Positions 10,925 to 22,438 of a stretch of DNA of 64,000 nt are shown one piece after another. The position numbers and the translations under genes are program-made. Numbering within the stretch: position 1 is the stretch's first letter; the number at the start of each line of letters is the position of its first letter. Source of the DNA: Incurvaria masculella (taxonomy: Eukaryota > Arthropoda > Insecta > Lepidoptera > Incurvariidae); assembly GCA_946894095.1 (NCBI GenBank), contig OX335645.2:15275001-15339000 (forward strand), in the 5' to 3' direction. Below the pieces are notes generated by a model. That model saw only the letters and a program-made list of their open reading frames with translations. It was not told the DNA's origin and ran no database searches.

Positions 10925-11128
10925 TACTTTGATGGGTGACCGTTTTTAACAGTTGAGGCTGGCCGGGGTTCGGAATTCACGTAAAACTATAGGTCCACTT
11001 CCTTACTCACTAGATAGCAGGGTTAATCCCGGCCGGGTTGGTATTGATTGAACGATGGTCGAAGCGGAAATGACAATTGTCCGGGTTTTCCATGCAGTTT
11101 AATGTAGCCGAGCAATATAAGGAAGGTA
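10925..11128 (+). mobile_element. SINE, 5S-headed subfamily, truncated at both ends
   Basis: It starts in the 5S-like motif 'tgatgggtgacc', continues through 'ggttaatcccggccgggttg' and 'gatggtcgaagcgg', and stops at 'ataaggaagg' without the last ~100 bp or an A-tail. Loss of the 3' end is unusual for a SINE and suggests a later deletion. Confidence 0.75.
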
Positions 11129-11459
11129 AGCTTAATATGATAATTGGTTGATGCATGCAATGCTATACATCTCCAGTTGAATAAAAAAATATATTTTTGA
11201 GCGCTCAAGTATATGTTAAATTCATAATTTTAATTTTTTAGCGCATTTGTTATAATTATAAAAAGTAGTAAATAAAAAATCCATTCATTAAATTCAACCT
11301 AATCTAAGTTAGGTTAGATATAGTGTTTTTTATTTTAATGGGGACAAAATACATCACAGACGGATCATATCATATCTATTTTTTTATGTAACTGTATTAA
11401 AAAACAAAACCGTTATTTCTGACAGAATGTTGGTTGGTAAACATTTTTTAGTTAGGATA

Positions 11460-11560
11460 GCTGTATATGGATGACTCATTCCATACCTAATGTCATGATG
11501 CTATGCCAGGATCTTTTTTATATTGCAAAGCTCAGGCATATTAAACTGGATGGAAAACAG
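11460..11560 (-). mobile_element. old, diverged SINE tail
   Basis: Recognisable blocks on the complement are 'ttttccatccagttt', 'tcctggcatagca' and 'catccatata'. Confidence 0.5.
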
Positions 11561-11719
11561 TTCATTTGATTTCTCATCCATAGGTAGGATACCTACACTT
11601 GGACACGTTAAAAATCTATCGGTTCGAGAAGAGCCGACATACAAGTTTGATTCGTAAATTAATTAAAAAATGAGTTGCCGATATATGGCGTAACCTGTTA
11701 CGTGCTTATGCATCCTTAA

Positions 11720-12251
11720 GGTGGCCCATCCCGCTCATCTCCCCATACAAAAGGGGAAAGAAGATCACGCCCATATTTCTTGTCAGAGATCCAAAATGTT
11801 GCTCAAAATAGCTTTATTTGATCGAACTAGATGTCTGATGAGCATTGGCATTTTAAAATTGTGTTTGGTTTCTAAGTTATAAGGTCCGAAAGTTCGAATT
11901 TTTCGCGCGTTTTATACGATACGGATTTCGCAACGATAAAGTAAGAACATCGTAAAAAGATTAGTCATCAGACATAGCTTATTTAATCAAAATGTATGAT
12001 CTCTTTGGTTTTTGTTAGATTTTTGACTACAGCGGTCGTGGTTTACTTTCAGCTATAAGTCGTTTTGAAATTAAAATTTTCGTAAATCTTATCAAATCAT
12101 ACACTATGCACATTGTCTTTTTAGTGGACATGTTGCATCTTCCTCATCACGGAGCCTGTCTTTTTCTTTGAAACAGAGAAGGTCCCAGAGCCTAACAGCA
12201 CAGTTTTATACCGTGCCCGCGAATAAGTTAGGCCCGCCGGGTTGGGCCACC
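11720..12251 (+). mobile_element. MITE flanked by TTAA, complete copy (532 bp)
   Basis: TTAA stands immediately outside both ends (11716-11719 and 12252-12255). The ends are GGTGGCCC and GGGCCACC. TTAA duplications are the hallmark of piggyBac-type elements, so this is probably a non-autonomous piggyBac-like family. That assignment rests on the duplication only. Related copies: 18379-19108, 24311-24865, 47855-48395 and 56455-57298, with an end fragment at 37438-37490. No coding capacity is seen. Confidence 0.8.
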
Positions 12252-12255
12252 TTAA

Positions 12256-13344
12256 CATGTTAACATTATAAACATAACCGATATACGGTGTTAGGAGCCA
12301 GAAATGGCACCTGTAATTGCGTTATTTTAACTTTAGAAATCACACACACCAAGATATAGCAATTTCCTATAATGGTAATAATAATAAATGTAGACCGAAA
12401 TTAATGCAGGTATTTTTGGAAATAAAAAAGGTGAGAATTTTTACATATCTCATCACGTTATTATTAACTCGACTTCTTGTTAATTTTTTGTGCAAAAGTG
12501 CAATTGATTTAAACTAACATCCCAATTACCAAGCGACTTAAAATTTTAAAGATGCCAGTGCAAAAAAAAATCAACCCCATTTTTATTAAAACGTTAATTT
12601 CACAAAAACTAAAAACGTGGGTTGCAATAGACCAATGGTAAGGAGTTGAAAGATAGCCGTCTTTCATCCCACGTTTTTCGTTTTCGACAAATTACTACGT
12701 TTTAAAAACGTGGTCGATAAATGTTAAAATATGACAAAAAGGCGTTTTAACATTGGTTCGCGCTACCATCATGGCATTACGCGGTCACAGTATCCATCGC
12801 CTCCCCCGCCACCCTGCTCCACCCCTCGCCGCCCACTTGGCTTCCCGAGTCGAGCAGGATTATACATGCAGCAAATTGTACACAAGGAATTAGAGCTGTG
12901 TTGGTTTCAAACAGAAGTTGGTCGCTAACTTAGCAATCCGCCTGCTGGCAGCTATCTGCAGCTCGTGGCACCTGATATACTTACATGACCCTAATTTCCG
13001 GCCAGTTTGCTCAAACGCTGTCGGCTTGCTGCACATTCGCAGGAAACGAGGACATGTGTTGCCTTTGTTTTAGACGATAGACTTAACTGGAACTAGTTGA
13101 GCTTCGGCTTTTCGCAATTGGATTCATTGAAAGTAAATACTGCACTGTGGAGCAAATCTCAGAGTGTGGTACTCTCAGCCGTACGATTTTAGGGTTTATT
13201 TTGAAATTGCGCTATCAGGTTTTGGTTCGTTAGGTACTGAAGTCACAAGTTTTGAAAATCAATTTTTTCCAGCGATAAGTAAATATATATTTTTTTATTA
13301 ATTCACGTAATATTTTGTGATCGCTACATGGTTTTTTAACTAAA
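12256..13344. other. non-coding, contains a hairpin cluster
   Basis: An inverted pair 'aaaaacgtggg' (12611-12621) / 'cccacgttttt' (12668-12678) encloses a smaller hairpin 'gaaaga...tctttc' (12648-12665). A C-rich patch is at about 12780-12840. No gene is seen. Confidence 0.4.
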
Positions 13345-13478
13345 GTTGTATGGTGTTGATTTCTTTAATAAAAAACCACTGAACAGACTTCCATAAAACA
13401 TTTCAAATCGGTCCAGGCGTCTTCGAGTAATCGGTGAACATACATAAAAAATATAAAAAAAGATTCCGACGAATTGGT
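13345..13478 (+). repeat. interspersed-repeat tail
   Basis: It shares 'aaatcggtcca', 'gtcttcgagtaat.ggtga', 'acatacataaaaaa' and 'agattccgacgaattg' with 38340-38440. Confidence 0.6.
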
Positions 13479-13564
13479 TATTTAAAAATATCACACAAGG
13501 TCGACTGACTGCATGCGTCGACTGTGGCAACATGTATGTCAAGAGAAGCAATGGGTTGGGACAA

Positions 13565-14795
13565 TGAAGGGTTGATTACAAAAACAGCACTTGTCAATTT
13601 TTTCGTGATTTCAGATTTTGATGCCATCTGGTGTATATTTCTGTAATGAACCTCTGCCCATATTCTGTTTCTGCAAAAACAACTTCTGTCGGGAGATATA
13701 GGCCTAGAAAGTTTGTTTGATTCCGGCAAAAACAGCACTAGTCACTAGTCGTTCTTACAAAAACGTCACATGTCATAGGACATGTGCTATTTTTGGAAGA
13801 AAGTTTGGAAACGAACTGTCACTGTCAGTTCATTAGTCAGTTAATTTTATCTATCGGAGCTGCTGTTTCTTTTATTGCGCTATTGGTATTCGTACTGCAA
13901 CCATGAACGAGTCCGATGTTGTGCCTGGTCCCTGGAGAAGGAAACGTCCGAAGAAGGAGAAGAAGGAAATAACAATAAGAAATAAGAAGGCGAAAGGAGA
14001 AGAACATACCAATCATGTGGGAAGACTTGTGCCGGAAAAAACAGTCGGTCCTGATTGCAGGTTACATGCTTCACACATTTACAATCAAGGCGGTTCTCCA
14101 GAGGGGTGGCCAGAGACGATAGAGCTCCTTCGGGTATTAAAAAAGGTCCTACCGAACGAAATGACCCTAACTAATATGTACGCGGAGAGCCTCCCCATTA
14201 ACAAACTCGAAATGGATGATGTCAAAAAGTTATATCCGTTTATAAAACCAGAAAGCCAAATATTTTTCGATTCTTCGAGTGTTGTATCTCAAGGCAACAC
14301 TGCATAACAGATCGATGTGGCCCAATCTGACAACAGCAGTGGAGATGAAGCCTAGATGTTAAGTTGTCTTTAAAAATAAGTACCTTATACCGAATGTATT
14401 GACGACGGATCAGTAAAATAAAACATAAATAGGTATTATGTGAATATGTATGTATAGAAATAAGTTAATGATTAAATATTGAAAAAAGCAAATTATGTAT
14501 TTTATTGTGATTAGTAAATATCATCACCAAAACCCTTCTTAATACCTAATAAAGATAATATTTTCTTACAAAAACCACACAAGTCAGGGGGTGCGCTACT
14601 TTAAAAAATAAATTAAAATATTTCCAGTGCCAATAATATAACATTTCTTGGTTTAAGTATTCAAATATATCTTTTTATATTAAATAATCAAAAAATCTCC
14701 ACTTTTACTTACAATAGGGAGATTTAGTAAAATTTTTTTGATACCCTGAAAATCTTGCTTTTTTGACAAGTGTTGTTTTTGTAATCAACCCTTCA
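13565..14795. mobile_element. 1.2-kb TIR element with subterminal repeats and one ORF
   Basis: Terminal inverted repeats of 33 bp (13565-13597 and 14763-14795) differ at one position. If the repeat is taken to start at GAAGGG, AAT directly flanks both ends and could be a 3-bp target duplication. A motif 'caaaaac..cac..gtca' recurs at 13582, 13726 and 13757 and again at 14568, spaced inside both ends as transposase-binding subterminal repeats often are. The superfamily is not assigned. Confidence 0.75.
13903..14307 (+). CDS. ORF of the TIR element; probably an internally deleted transposon protein
   Basis: ATG in good context ('aaccATGA'), 134 codons, TAA. The N-terminus is very basic (WRRKRPKKEKKE) followed by NKKAKGEEHTNHVGRLVPEK and GPDC. 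From memory, this matches the start of a large insect family with N..KK..G..Y....G..V..K...P.C, tied to transposons. The C-terminus (LPINKLEMDDVKKLYPFI) resembles that family's last segment. The long central part expected between them, with its catalytic and cysteine-rich region, is absent. This ORF is therefore probably a fusion left by an internal deletion. After the TAA the frame stays open for 15 acidic codons (SDNSSGDEA) to a TAG at 14353, suggesting the TAA may be secondary. AATAAA lies at 14417-14422. The family assignment is recall and needs a search. Confidence 0.55.
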   Translation: MNESDVVPGPWRRKRPKKEKKEITIRNKKAKGEEHTNHVGRLVPEKTVGPDCRLHASHIYNQGGSPEGWPETIELLRVLKKVLPNEMTLTNMYAESLPINKLEMDDVKKLYPFIKPESQIFFDSSSVVSQGNTA

Positions 14796-14799
14796 ATTT

Positions 14800-16373
14800 C
14801 ATTATACATGTTACACATCAGCCCATCCTGAAAATAAAACTCAAATTTACTAAGAAATGTTCCCCATAGGCGGCCACTTTTTTCAATAGATTTCAGAATA
14901 GGGCAAAAGTAGTGTCATAATGTAAATTGAAAGTGGTTTTGTTTATACTACAGATCTAGCATGAGCGCGCTGTACATTTTAGGAACAAAGGTTTCAACTT
15001 AATGTCATCAATATTATACCTTCAAACAAACATTCCGTGAAACAAGAGCCCATTTTTAATTTCCATCAAAATGGCAGCCAATTATTATGGCATTACTTTT
15101 GCCCCACTTATATGAGTGCCGTTTCGAGTAATATCAGAGAATAGAGATTACTCGAGAAGACCTTCTACCGCACAATGAATGACGTCGCCATAGGAGCACG
15201 CAGGTAAGTGCCCCTTCAGTAGCGAGGCGCGTTAATCAGAGGGCGCCCTTATCAATCTCGTCCGACACAGACCGTCAGTTTACGACCTTCGGGGACGAGG
15301 GTGAAGTGCGTGCGGCGGAGGGGGGGGGGGGGGAGGGGTTAGCCTCGGTACAGACCCTTTGCGAGCTCTGCTAGAGATGCGTCCGCCAAATTAGTCTGCT
15401 GACTTGCTCCCGCTACTTAAATTGGTCGCCCCAGTTTAGGGGAGACTTAAGGTGTATCTTCGCAGTCCTACCACGCCTTTTAGGCAATAGGTCTATTTGA
15501 GGGCCGGGTACAACACGGTCCATTACTTGGCGTATTCTGAGGATCTGAAATGTCGACGTTGTATTGCAGGTTGGAATAATAAATCTTTACTATATAATGG
15601 AGCTGAACAGTTTTTTTTAAATACTCTGGAACTGCCAGTCGGATTTGAAAGATTATTTTTGCAATTGTTAGAGGTTATAGGCTTATTTAACGTCACGCTA
15701 CGACCCTGAGAAGGCGAACAAATAGAAAGAAAAGACAGAAATAACACTAAGCGAAAACGAAATAATAGCGCGGGCGGGCGATGCGACGCGGTAGATCGGG
15801 GGCCGCGGGCTCCGCTCGGGTGATTCTCCAAAACGAAATTGGCTCGAGCGGAGCCGGAAACTCAGCTAAGATTAATGGAATGGATCAAAATGAGGCATTC
15901 ACCTAGAATGGCCGATAAGAAATAGTGATGTTTGCCCCTGGACAGTTCCCCATAACGCGAAGGAGAAAATTAATTCAAGTAGGGGGACATGTGTGGCGCG
16001 GGAGGCACTGGAGCGCAAGATACTACGGAGTTGGCCCCGTATCTAAATGGATCATTTCAAAATGTATGCGGCGACTTGAGAAAATCACCGGCGGCACTGG
16101 GGCGGGATACATCAGAGCGTCCCAGACCTTTTGTCAAATACATACTTAAATCGACTATAAGGCAGTTTATGAATCGATACCCTTTATGCATGTCAGCAGT
16201 GATGAAAAGCAGGCAACCCATATAATCGTAAATCCGTAGAATAATTTGTAGATGAAATGGCAAGTGATAGTGAGGGAGATAGCTGCCATTGTGGTATATG
16301 ATTTGTTCAGTGTCATTTTTTTTATACATCTGACTTGGCTAGTGCCCATGTCAAATATATAAAAAGATATAAA
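14800..16373. other. non-coding
   Basis: No gene is recognised. A poly(G)-rich run is at 15319-15340, and a GC-rich patch at 15765-15820 is followed by 'gctcgagcggagccgg'. Confidence 0.35.
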
Positions 16374-16645
16374 ATTCGTCGCACTCGGGACATACAGGCG
16401 TATCTCACAATTATGGCTTTTATATAGATGTATAGAATACATATATTAATTTATTTGCTCAATTTTTAATGTTCAAACTCTTGGCAAGTCTTCTTACCAG
16501 GTAATTTTTTTCAGCATAATTTGCAGCATATTCAGTAAAATATGAAAGAAAACAGAGAAACTATCACTTTTTCAACTCTACTGCAAATTTAATAAAAATG
16601 AAATACGCCCATTGGATACGCCTGTTTGTCCCGGGTGCGACGAAT
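16374..16645. mobile_element. MITE with 31-bp terminal inverted repeats
   Basis: 16374-16404 (starting 'attcgtcgcactcggga') and 16615-16645 are inverse copies with two mismatches. The interior is AT-rich and non-coding. No second copy is in the window. Confidence 0.7.
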
Positions 16646-16847
16646 TGAAGTATGAATTTGTTTATCTACTGACATATACTTAATTTGATACTGTATCAAA
16701 AATGTTTAAGGTGCGCGGTGAACATTTATTCAGTTTTAATTTATTATAAGACAGATTCGCAAGGTCTACAGCTCAGAGAGTCACATGAGGACCAGTATTC
16801 ATAGTTTAAGTTATATTGTAGTAATTATTATATTGTTTGGCGCTTTG

Positions 16848-17006
16848 ATTGAAGCGGCAACGAAAATTGTCTGTGTTTTCCATTCAGTTCAATGTAGCCG
16901 AGCAATATAAGGAAGGCCCTGGCATGGCACGTAGTTCCCATGAGGTGTGTTAGGCTAATATCTGACGGTCAGATTGGCATCCATGTCCAGTTACATGAAA
17001 AAAGCT
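16848..17006 (+). mobile_element. SINE, 5'-truncated, 5S-headed subfamily by body
   Basis: It starts at 'ttgattgaagcggcaa' and has 'gttttccattcagttcaatg', the 'gcaatataaggaagg' variant, and an A-run after 'ccagttacatg'. Confidence 0.8.
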
Positions 17007-17269
17007 GTATTTCGAAAAAAAATTTTTGCAGACAATGTTTAATGTTTGGGTTCATATTTTGCTAGTGCTGTTTCTTATATACCCTATATCCTTTTAATTT
17101 GCACAAATAATCGACAAACAGGCCATTAGTGAAAATGTGTCACGGTACATAATTAATTAGTGATAGAAATTAGATATCCTTTAAACAAACGTAGGTATAT
17201 TGTGTTGAGGTGATTAATTTAAGATATTCTGAGACTTCGCCAGTTACAGTCCATCAATAGATACCTTGA

Positions 17270-17650
17270 TTGAGTAGCTCGTAGCTTAAAGACAAGTCAG
17301 TCTATGCGAGAAGTCATAAGTTCAAAGCCCAATTCATGCACCATTTTTTTTTCACATTTCGTTAAAAATGAGAGCTAATCAATGGTTCGGAATCCATCTA
17401 AAACTATAGGCTCCCTAAAACTGTATAGCCCCTTCCCCTACTAGGTGGTAGGCTAAAGCCCTTGCATCGCATCTTTCCAAACGGCAATGAAAAATTGTTC
17501 AGGTTACTCATCCACTTCAATATGGATGTGCTCATAAAGGGAAGGTCCCGGATTGGCACCTTGTTTATTCGGAAATGTGGTATGTTGGGCTAATATCAGA
17601 ATGGTGGGTGTGGTATAAGTCATCCATATTGATTCACATAAAAAAAACAA
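17270..17650 (+). mobile_element. SINE, near full length, tRNA-like head
   Basis: The head 'gtagctcgtagctt...tatgcgagaagtcataagttcaaagccc' has the spacing of tRNA A and B boxes. It is followed by the shared body ('aatggttcggaatccat', 'cccctactaggtggtagg'), the 'gctcataaagggaagg' variant, and an A-run after 'attgattcacat'. Confidence 0.75.
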
Positions 17651-17985
17651 AAATCTAATGGATATCACAATTTTCTATACACTTCTATTCACATATTTAA
17701 AGATATCCAATCGCTTTTCTGTAAAAAGATATTTCTGTTCCAATGTAGCCGATGCCAGGTGAGGTGCTACGGCGCCACACCGCCCGCACCGGGGCAGGGC
17801 GGGGCGGGGCGTTCGTATATGTGACTGTTATTACGGTGTGAATTCAAGAAGACTCCAATAAATGTTTTGACAAAGTTACGCGAACACATTTCCCATGAAA
17901 CGATTCAGTTCTATTTTACTTGCGCATTCAGGATGTCTTTGAGATATTGGGCAGCTGTAGTAGCTGTTAGTCAAACAACCATCGA

Positions 17986-18293
17986 TGTATATGGCGTACG
18001 CCAGGACCTCACATAAAAGGTGTCCGACAACTCCCATGAGCTTTCGAAATTTCACGGTGACTGCGAAAATCTTTTCGGCGGGACAGGTGCTTCTTCACAC
18101 TATGTTTAAAAGACCTCACATTGTACTTTCGGGGAAATACTTCGACAAGGATTCCACAGTTTACAGATTCAATAGATAAAATATCTAGAGGAGTGGTTGG
18201 TTCTTATTTTTTTTAATGTCGACTTGCATTCCCTGCCTGTTCCGCGTAGAGCGATGATAGATAGGGACGGAGGGGCAGCGTTATGCAGCTCCA
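17986..18293 (-). pseudogene. LINE 3' fragment, C-terminal RT end
   Basis: The plus strand reads 'atatggcgtacgccaggacc' and 'cccatgagctttcgaa', then the tail blocks seen at 27000-27300, up to 'gcagcgttatgcagctcc'. Frames are broken. It joins other sequence at 18294. Confidence 0.85.
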
Positions 18294-18378
18294 AAGAAGA
18301 GCTTAAAAACTTAAGCTTATAGTTTTCTAGTGAAATAATTGAACTGAAATTGAACTGAACTGAACATGAAATAGTACC
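18294..18378. other. short AT-rich junction
   Basis: It carries a small direct repeat 'aattgaactgaa' / 'attgaactgaactgaac' between the LINE fragment and the MITE. Confidence 0.3.
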
Positions 18379-19108
18379 GCATCTCCCCATACAAACGTGG
18401 AAAAATGATTGCGCCATATTCATTCATAGTCAAACTTTTCGTAAAATCTTATTTAGAATTTAGCGCTATTAGCGACTTAGGCGCAAGATCATGCTTACGT
18501 TTACTGTCGAAGATGCAAAAATCTACGAAAAATTATCATATATTATTAAATCTAACTATCCAGATGCTTGATGACTATACACAGTGAAAACTTATATATG
18601 TTTGAAAAATGTTACGGCTTTCCACGCGGCAGGTAGAGATATTCTCCGACGTTTCGGGCTAATCATTCAGCCCGTTGTCAAGGAGGCATCCGCCTGCCGC
18701 GTGAAAAGCCGTAACATTTTTCAGACATGTCTAACGACCGCGGTAACCTCAAAAGTATCGAAAACTTATATGTCTGGTTTCAAAATTATAAGGTCCGGAA
18801 GTTCTAATTCTTTGCGCGCTTTATGCTTCAACTTTAGAGGTGGATTACTTAAAGAAAAAAAATCAATGTAAAACATGTTAGTCATCAATACTGGTTTGTT
18901 ACGTGAAGATTGAAAATGCATTTGGTTTTTGTTTTGTTGACCTTTGACTACAGCGCCGGTGTTTAAAATTGTTTTGTAATCTCAAGTAACTAACTTATAA
19001 GATATGTTGCCTCCTTCTCATCAGGCATTTTTTTCACTGAACTTGAGAAGATGGCAAAGCGCAATAGCACGATTTCGTGCTGCGCCCACCAATAAGTTAG
19101 TCCCCTCA
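18379..19108 (+). mobile_element. TTAA-family MITE, decayed, with another element inside
   Basis: It retains 'ctccccatacaaacgtggaaa', 'attataaggtccg.aagtt' and the end block 'ccaataagttagtcccc' of the 11720-12251 family. The middle is interrupted at about 18588-18770. Confidence 0.7.
18598..18728. mobile_element. small MITE inside the TTAA-family copy
   Basis: 36-bp inverted arms (18598-18633 and 18693-18728) have two mismatches and include 'tgttacggctttccacgcgg'. A second inner stem 'gggct...agccc' lies between them. 'gaaaacttatat' occurs at 18587 and again near 18757, possibly a target duplication of a slightly larger insert. Confidence 0.75.
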
Positions 19109-19529
19109 AGAAAGAAGCTCTTAAATAGAAAATATGAGCTTGGTTTCATGCAATTTACCAGCACAAAGGTGTGGGAAAGTAGAAAAAGTAGCCAGAAGCG
19201 ATGCAGCCGCGAAATAAGAGCCTAGTTTGTTCACAGTGGCGGCGGTAGTAAATCACGCGGAGCGCTGTTAAATGCGCCACGTATTCAGGTCGCAATAATG
19301 AACGGGCAAGTTTATATCACGAATGAGTATAAAAATATTTCCAGCAGGACGTGACCACCCCGGCGCGACGTTGTCGGTGTTATCCCCACTCCTACCCAAC
19401 CCGCTCTGTCCCACCTACCCCTGTATAGTCTGCGACTATTATTTCCTACCTATTTTTTTCTTATTAGATTTTTTACAATTAGCAACACCGAGTTTCAAAA
19501 CTACACAAAGGTTTCTAAAAATTTCTCCG

Positions 19530-19815
19530 GCCAAGTGCGAGTCAGACTTGCACAGGAAGGGTTCCGTACCATCGTACATGATTAAACATCAAGAAATCAG
19601 GTTTTTTGTATTTTAATATTTTTTTATTTTTATTACTTTTTATTTTACCTATTTGTCGTTATAGCGGCAAAATAAATACATACTCTGTGAAAAGCTGCCT
19701 ACATATTACGGTTCATGAGATACAGCCCTGTGACGGACGGACGGACCGAAGGTCGGACAGCGGAGGCTTAGTAATAGGGTTCCGTTGGCACCCTTTGGGT
19801 ACGTTACCCTAAAAA
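19530..19815 (-). mobile_element. microsatellite-bearing interspersed element
   Basis: The edges are 'ccggccaagtgcgagtcaga' with 'gaagggttccgtacc' at the left and 'agggttccgtt...ttaccctaaaaa' at the right, around a short (GGAC)n core. It is inverted relative to 24363-24690. This matches a very common lepidopteran microsatellite-associated element type, from memory. Confidence 0.8.
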
Positions 19816-20235
19816 ACAACAATGTGAGCCTAGCGCTCCGCAATGTGCGTTAGAAACCGGAAATAACAGTTTAATAAAGGAATCATAACGAAGCCGTTTT
19901 CATTTTATGCGAAATATCTCGGAGGCTTTTACGAAGCGGCAGCGTTTAGCGGCTTGGACTGGGTCGTTGGTCGCTTTTTAAATAAAATATGAATTTTCCA
20001 GAGAGCGGTGGCTACACGCCAGCAGCGGGACCTACTACCATATACCTACGTATACCACTTCTACTTCTACTTCACTTGCTTAAGCACTTGTTTAGGTAGT
20101 GCTCTACAATATAATTTTGACTTTAATCAATTATAATATGATGGGAAAGCTCGTTTCGCATAGTTCTTTATTTTGTGCATTTACAAGTCTGAACTGTAGA
20201 TAAAAACATTTTTTTGAACTTAATTAACATTTTGC
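19816..20235. other. non-coding
   Basis: No gene or family is recognised. Confidence 0.3.
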
Positions 20236-20320
20236 AGCAGTATTCAGAGTGGGCGGACTAATTTAAGTCCAGTGCTAATATCGTACTAAGTTTTGACAAG
20301 TGCTCCCTGAATACGACTTT
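20236..20320. mobile_element. 85-bp foldback MITE
   Basis: The ends 'gcagtattcagagtggg' and 'ccctgaatacgac' are inverse. A second copy with an AT-rich insert is at 25962-26126. Confidence 0.65.
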
Positions 20321-20507
20321 TAAAGTTTAAAAGGATTCGAATGTGTCTAATTGCCTTCATAAACTACTTACAATTGAATAAATGATCGCGCTAAATAAAT
20401 AGCATAACCTTTGTTTAGTCGCAACCAACATATATCGCTTTAAAATACGCTGCAGACTGCGTATATCTAGGGTACTTTAATATTTTTAAAAACGCGTTAT
20501 CTCAAAA

Positions 20508-20600
20508 GGCATAGCGCTGCTACAAAACCGAAACGCGCAAAGTCGTTTCTGAGTTGGTCAACAGATGGCGGTACTTACCTACTTCCACAGCAAGCGTGTT
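20508..20600 (+). repeat. two-locus repeat, partner at 58735-58830
   Basis: Shared blocks are 'aaaggcatagcgc', 'ctacaaaacc', 'agcgcgaaaagc'-like and 'cacttacctactt'-like, in the same order and strand. Confidence 0.5.
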
Positions 20601-20845
20601 ATGCTGGGTCTCGAAGGAGATTGTTATCGACTGCTGCGCATGCGGGGCGCCTAGTATTCGGTGTGTGTTCTGGAAAGGAGCTCTACCGATTTTAAAGGCG
20701 CCCGAAGCGCCGAATCGAAGACGATAGTGAACTAGGTACCTCTTAAGTGAAACAGTTCAACGAGCGAGAGTGTTTGGAATTTACTGTTCGAAGCGACGTG
20801 GATTAAAAATGTCTTTTGTGACTTCACTCGTGAATTATCTATACT

Positions 20846-21818
20846 TCTATACTAATAATAAATCTGTAAGGGGTGTTCATGGAGTAAGTTGCTTTGTTTT
20901 CTAAGATACTTCGTTTGTAGACTTTGTGTATGATACTAAGACTCAATTGATGATTTTTAGAAATCAGTTCTGTATGTATGTATGTTCCTCCGTCACTCTT
21001 AAACCGATCATCCGAATTCGATGAAACTTACTACACGTATATTTAAATACACGGGACACAGGATAGGCTATATATAATTCAGTTCCGCTAACGTTAAGAT
21101 GTAGCTGTCATACAAACCGAAAATGCCCCGAGGCGGCGGCTTGGGGGGGTAATCACTATCTGCCTTTATTTCTTCGTTTACTTCTTCTAAGCCACGCAAC
21201 GGACTTTTTGATATGGTTTTCATTAATATAAGGAGCGATCAACGAGCAAGGATTGCGTATGTAATTTTTAAATATTTAATACGAACCTTAAGAGAAAAAT
21301 TAAAATTATGTACTTGAAAATTGTAGGTGTTAAAAAGGCCTACAGAAAGTTCCACGATACCATGTAGAGCGATAACTTCGAAACACTCGCCCGATTTATT
21401 TGCGTATTTTATCAACGTATAGCAACTCTGGGCGCAGTCAGATTCCGGATGGATTACCGTTTTCGATGTTGAAGGTGGCTGTGGTCTCATAAAACTTTGT
21501 AAAAGCAAGGATCCGGTGGTAGGGTTAATCCCGCCTTTGTTGTTTTTGCATCAATTCTATGTAGCAGTGCCAGTGCAGTAAGGGTCTGGCGGCACATGCT
21601 TTTAAAATTCGCTCCCAAATGTTTACGAAGCTTTAAATGGTAATATGTCGATGTTTATCATTAAATCATGCCATATCGGTTCAAACGATTTTGATTAAAT
21701 TTGGTAGATGGATACATAGTCCTGGCCTTTTGGTGGGTTTTTTTTATCCAGGAAATAATCCAGACCGAAATCAATCCAACACGACATTAAACCGAGCGGA
21801 GCCGGGTACAGCAGCTAG
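20846..21818 (+). mobile_element. non-autonomous Helitron, interrupted
   Basis: It starts TCTATACTAATAATAAATCT and ends 'gagccgggtacagcagCTAG' followed by T, the TC...CTAG structure of Helitrons. 20846-21080 and 21680-21818 align with the shorter minus-strand copy at 56768-57108. The extra middle sequence is partly older Helitron body ('aacggactttttgatatggt') and partly inserted DNA, including a SINE tail. No Rep/helicase ORF is present. Confidence 0.75.
21513..21598 (+). mobile_element. decayed SINE tail inside the Helitron
   Basis: Blocks 'ggtggtagggttaatcccgc', 'tctatgtagc.gtgc' and 'aagggtctggc' match the SINE body. Confidence 0.55.
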
Positions 21819-21822
21819 TTTT

Positions 21823-22438
21823 AAATAAAGAAAAAATATTAACTTTTGGTGTTTTCATCTTTAATCTGCAGCCCAACCACGTAACAGTATCAAGATATCG
21901 CGGGTGAGTTAGCTATAGTATAGCTAACGTCGATCAACCGTTCGCACGCAACAGGGTGGCGTGAGCAAGCAAAGTGGACTCAATGCCCGAGAGCATGTTG
22001 AAATACCGCACGGTTACATCGCCCCGGAACTGTTTACACCAAAACGGAGGGTTATGTCAGCTCGTTCTGGTTACATTGTACGGTGTGTGAGGGGAGGCCG
22101 TGATTAGTGGTGGCACTAATTGAAACCGACGACCGCTCGCCCGACCCGCGCCGGCGAAGCAATCAAATATTAAAATTGTCCGCACCCGTCTCATCTCCGT
22201 CCGCACCTCCGCTGTACTGCCGCTGCTGACGATGTCAAGAATGTGAGGTGCTAGTCGACACAATGGGATAGATAGATAATCAGACACATAACGTGTATGC
22301 TACCGGTACTTAGGATAATTAGGTGATCACGTTCCAGACAATGAATCGTGCCCGTTTACTCCGTCTAATGAGGAAAAAATCAACTGAAACTTTGCACATA
22401 TTAAATCAACTGAGAGCTACGTATGTCACGATGTTACG
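21823..22438. other. non-coding
   Basis: No gene is recognised. There is a GC-richer patch at about 22120-22220. Confidence 0.3.
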
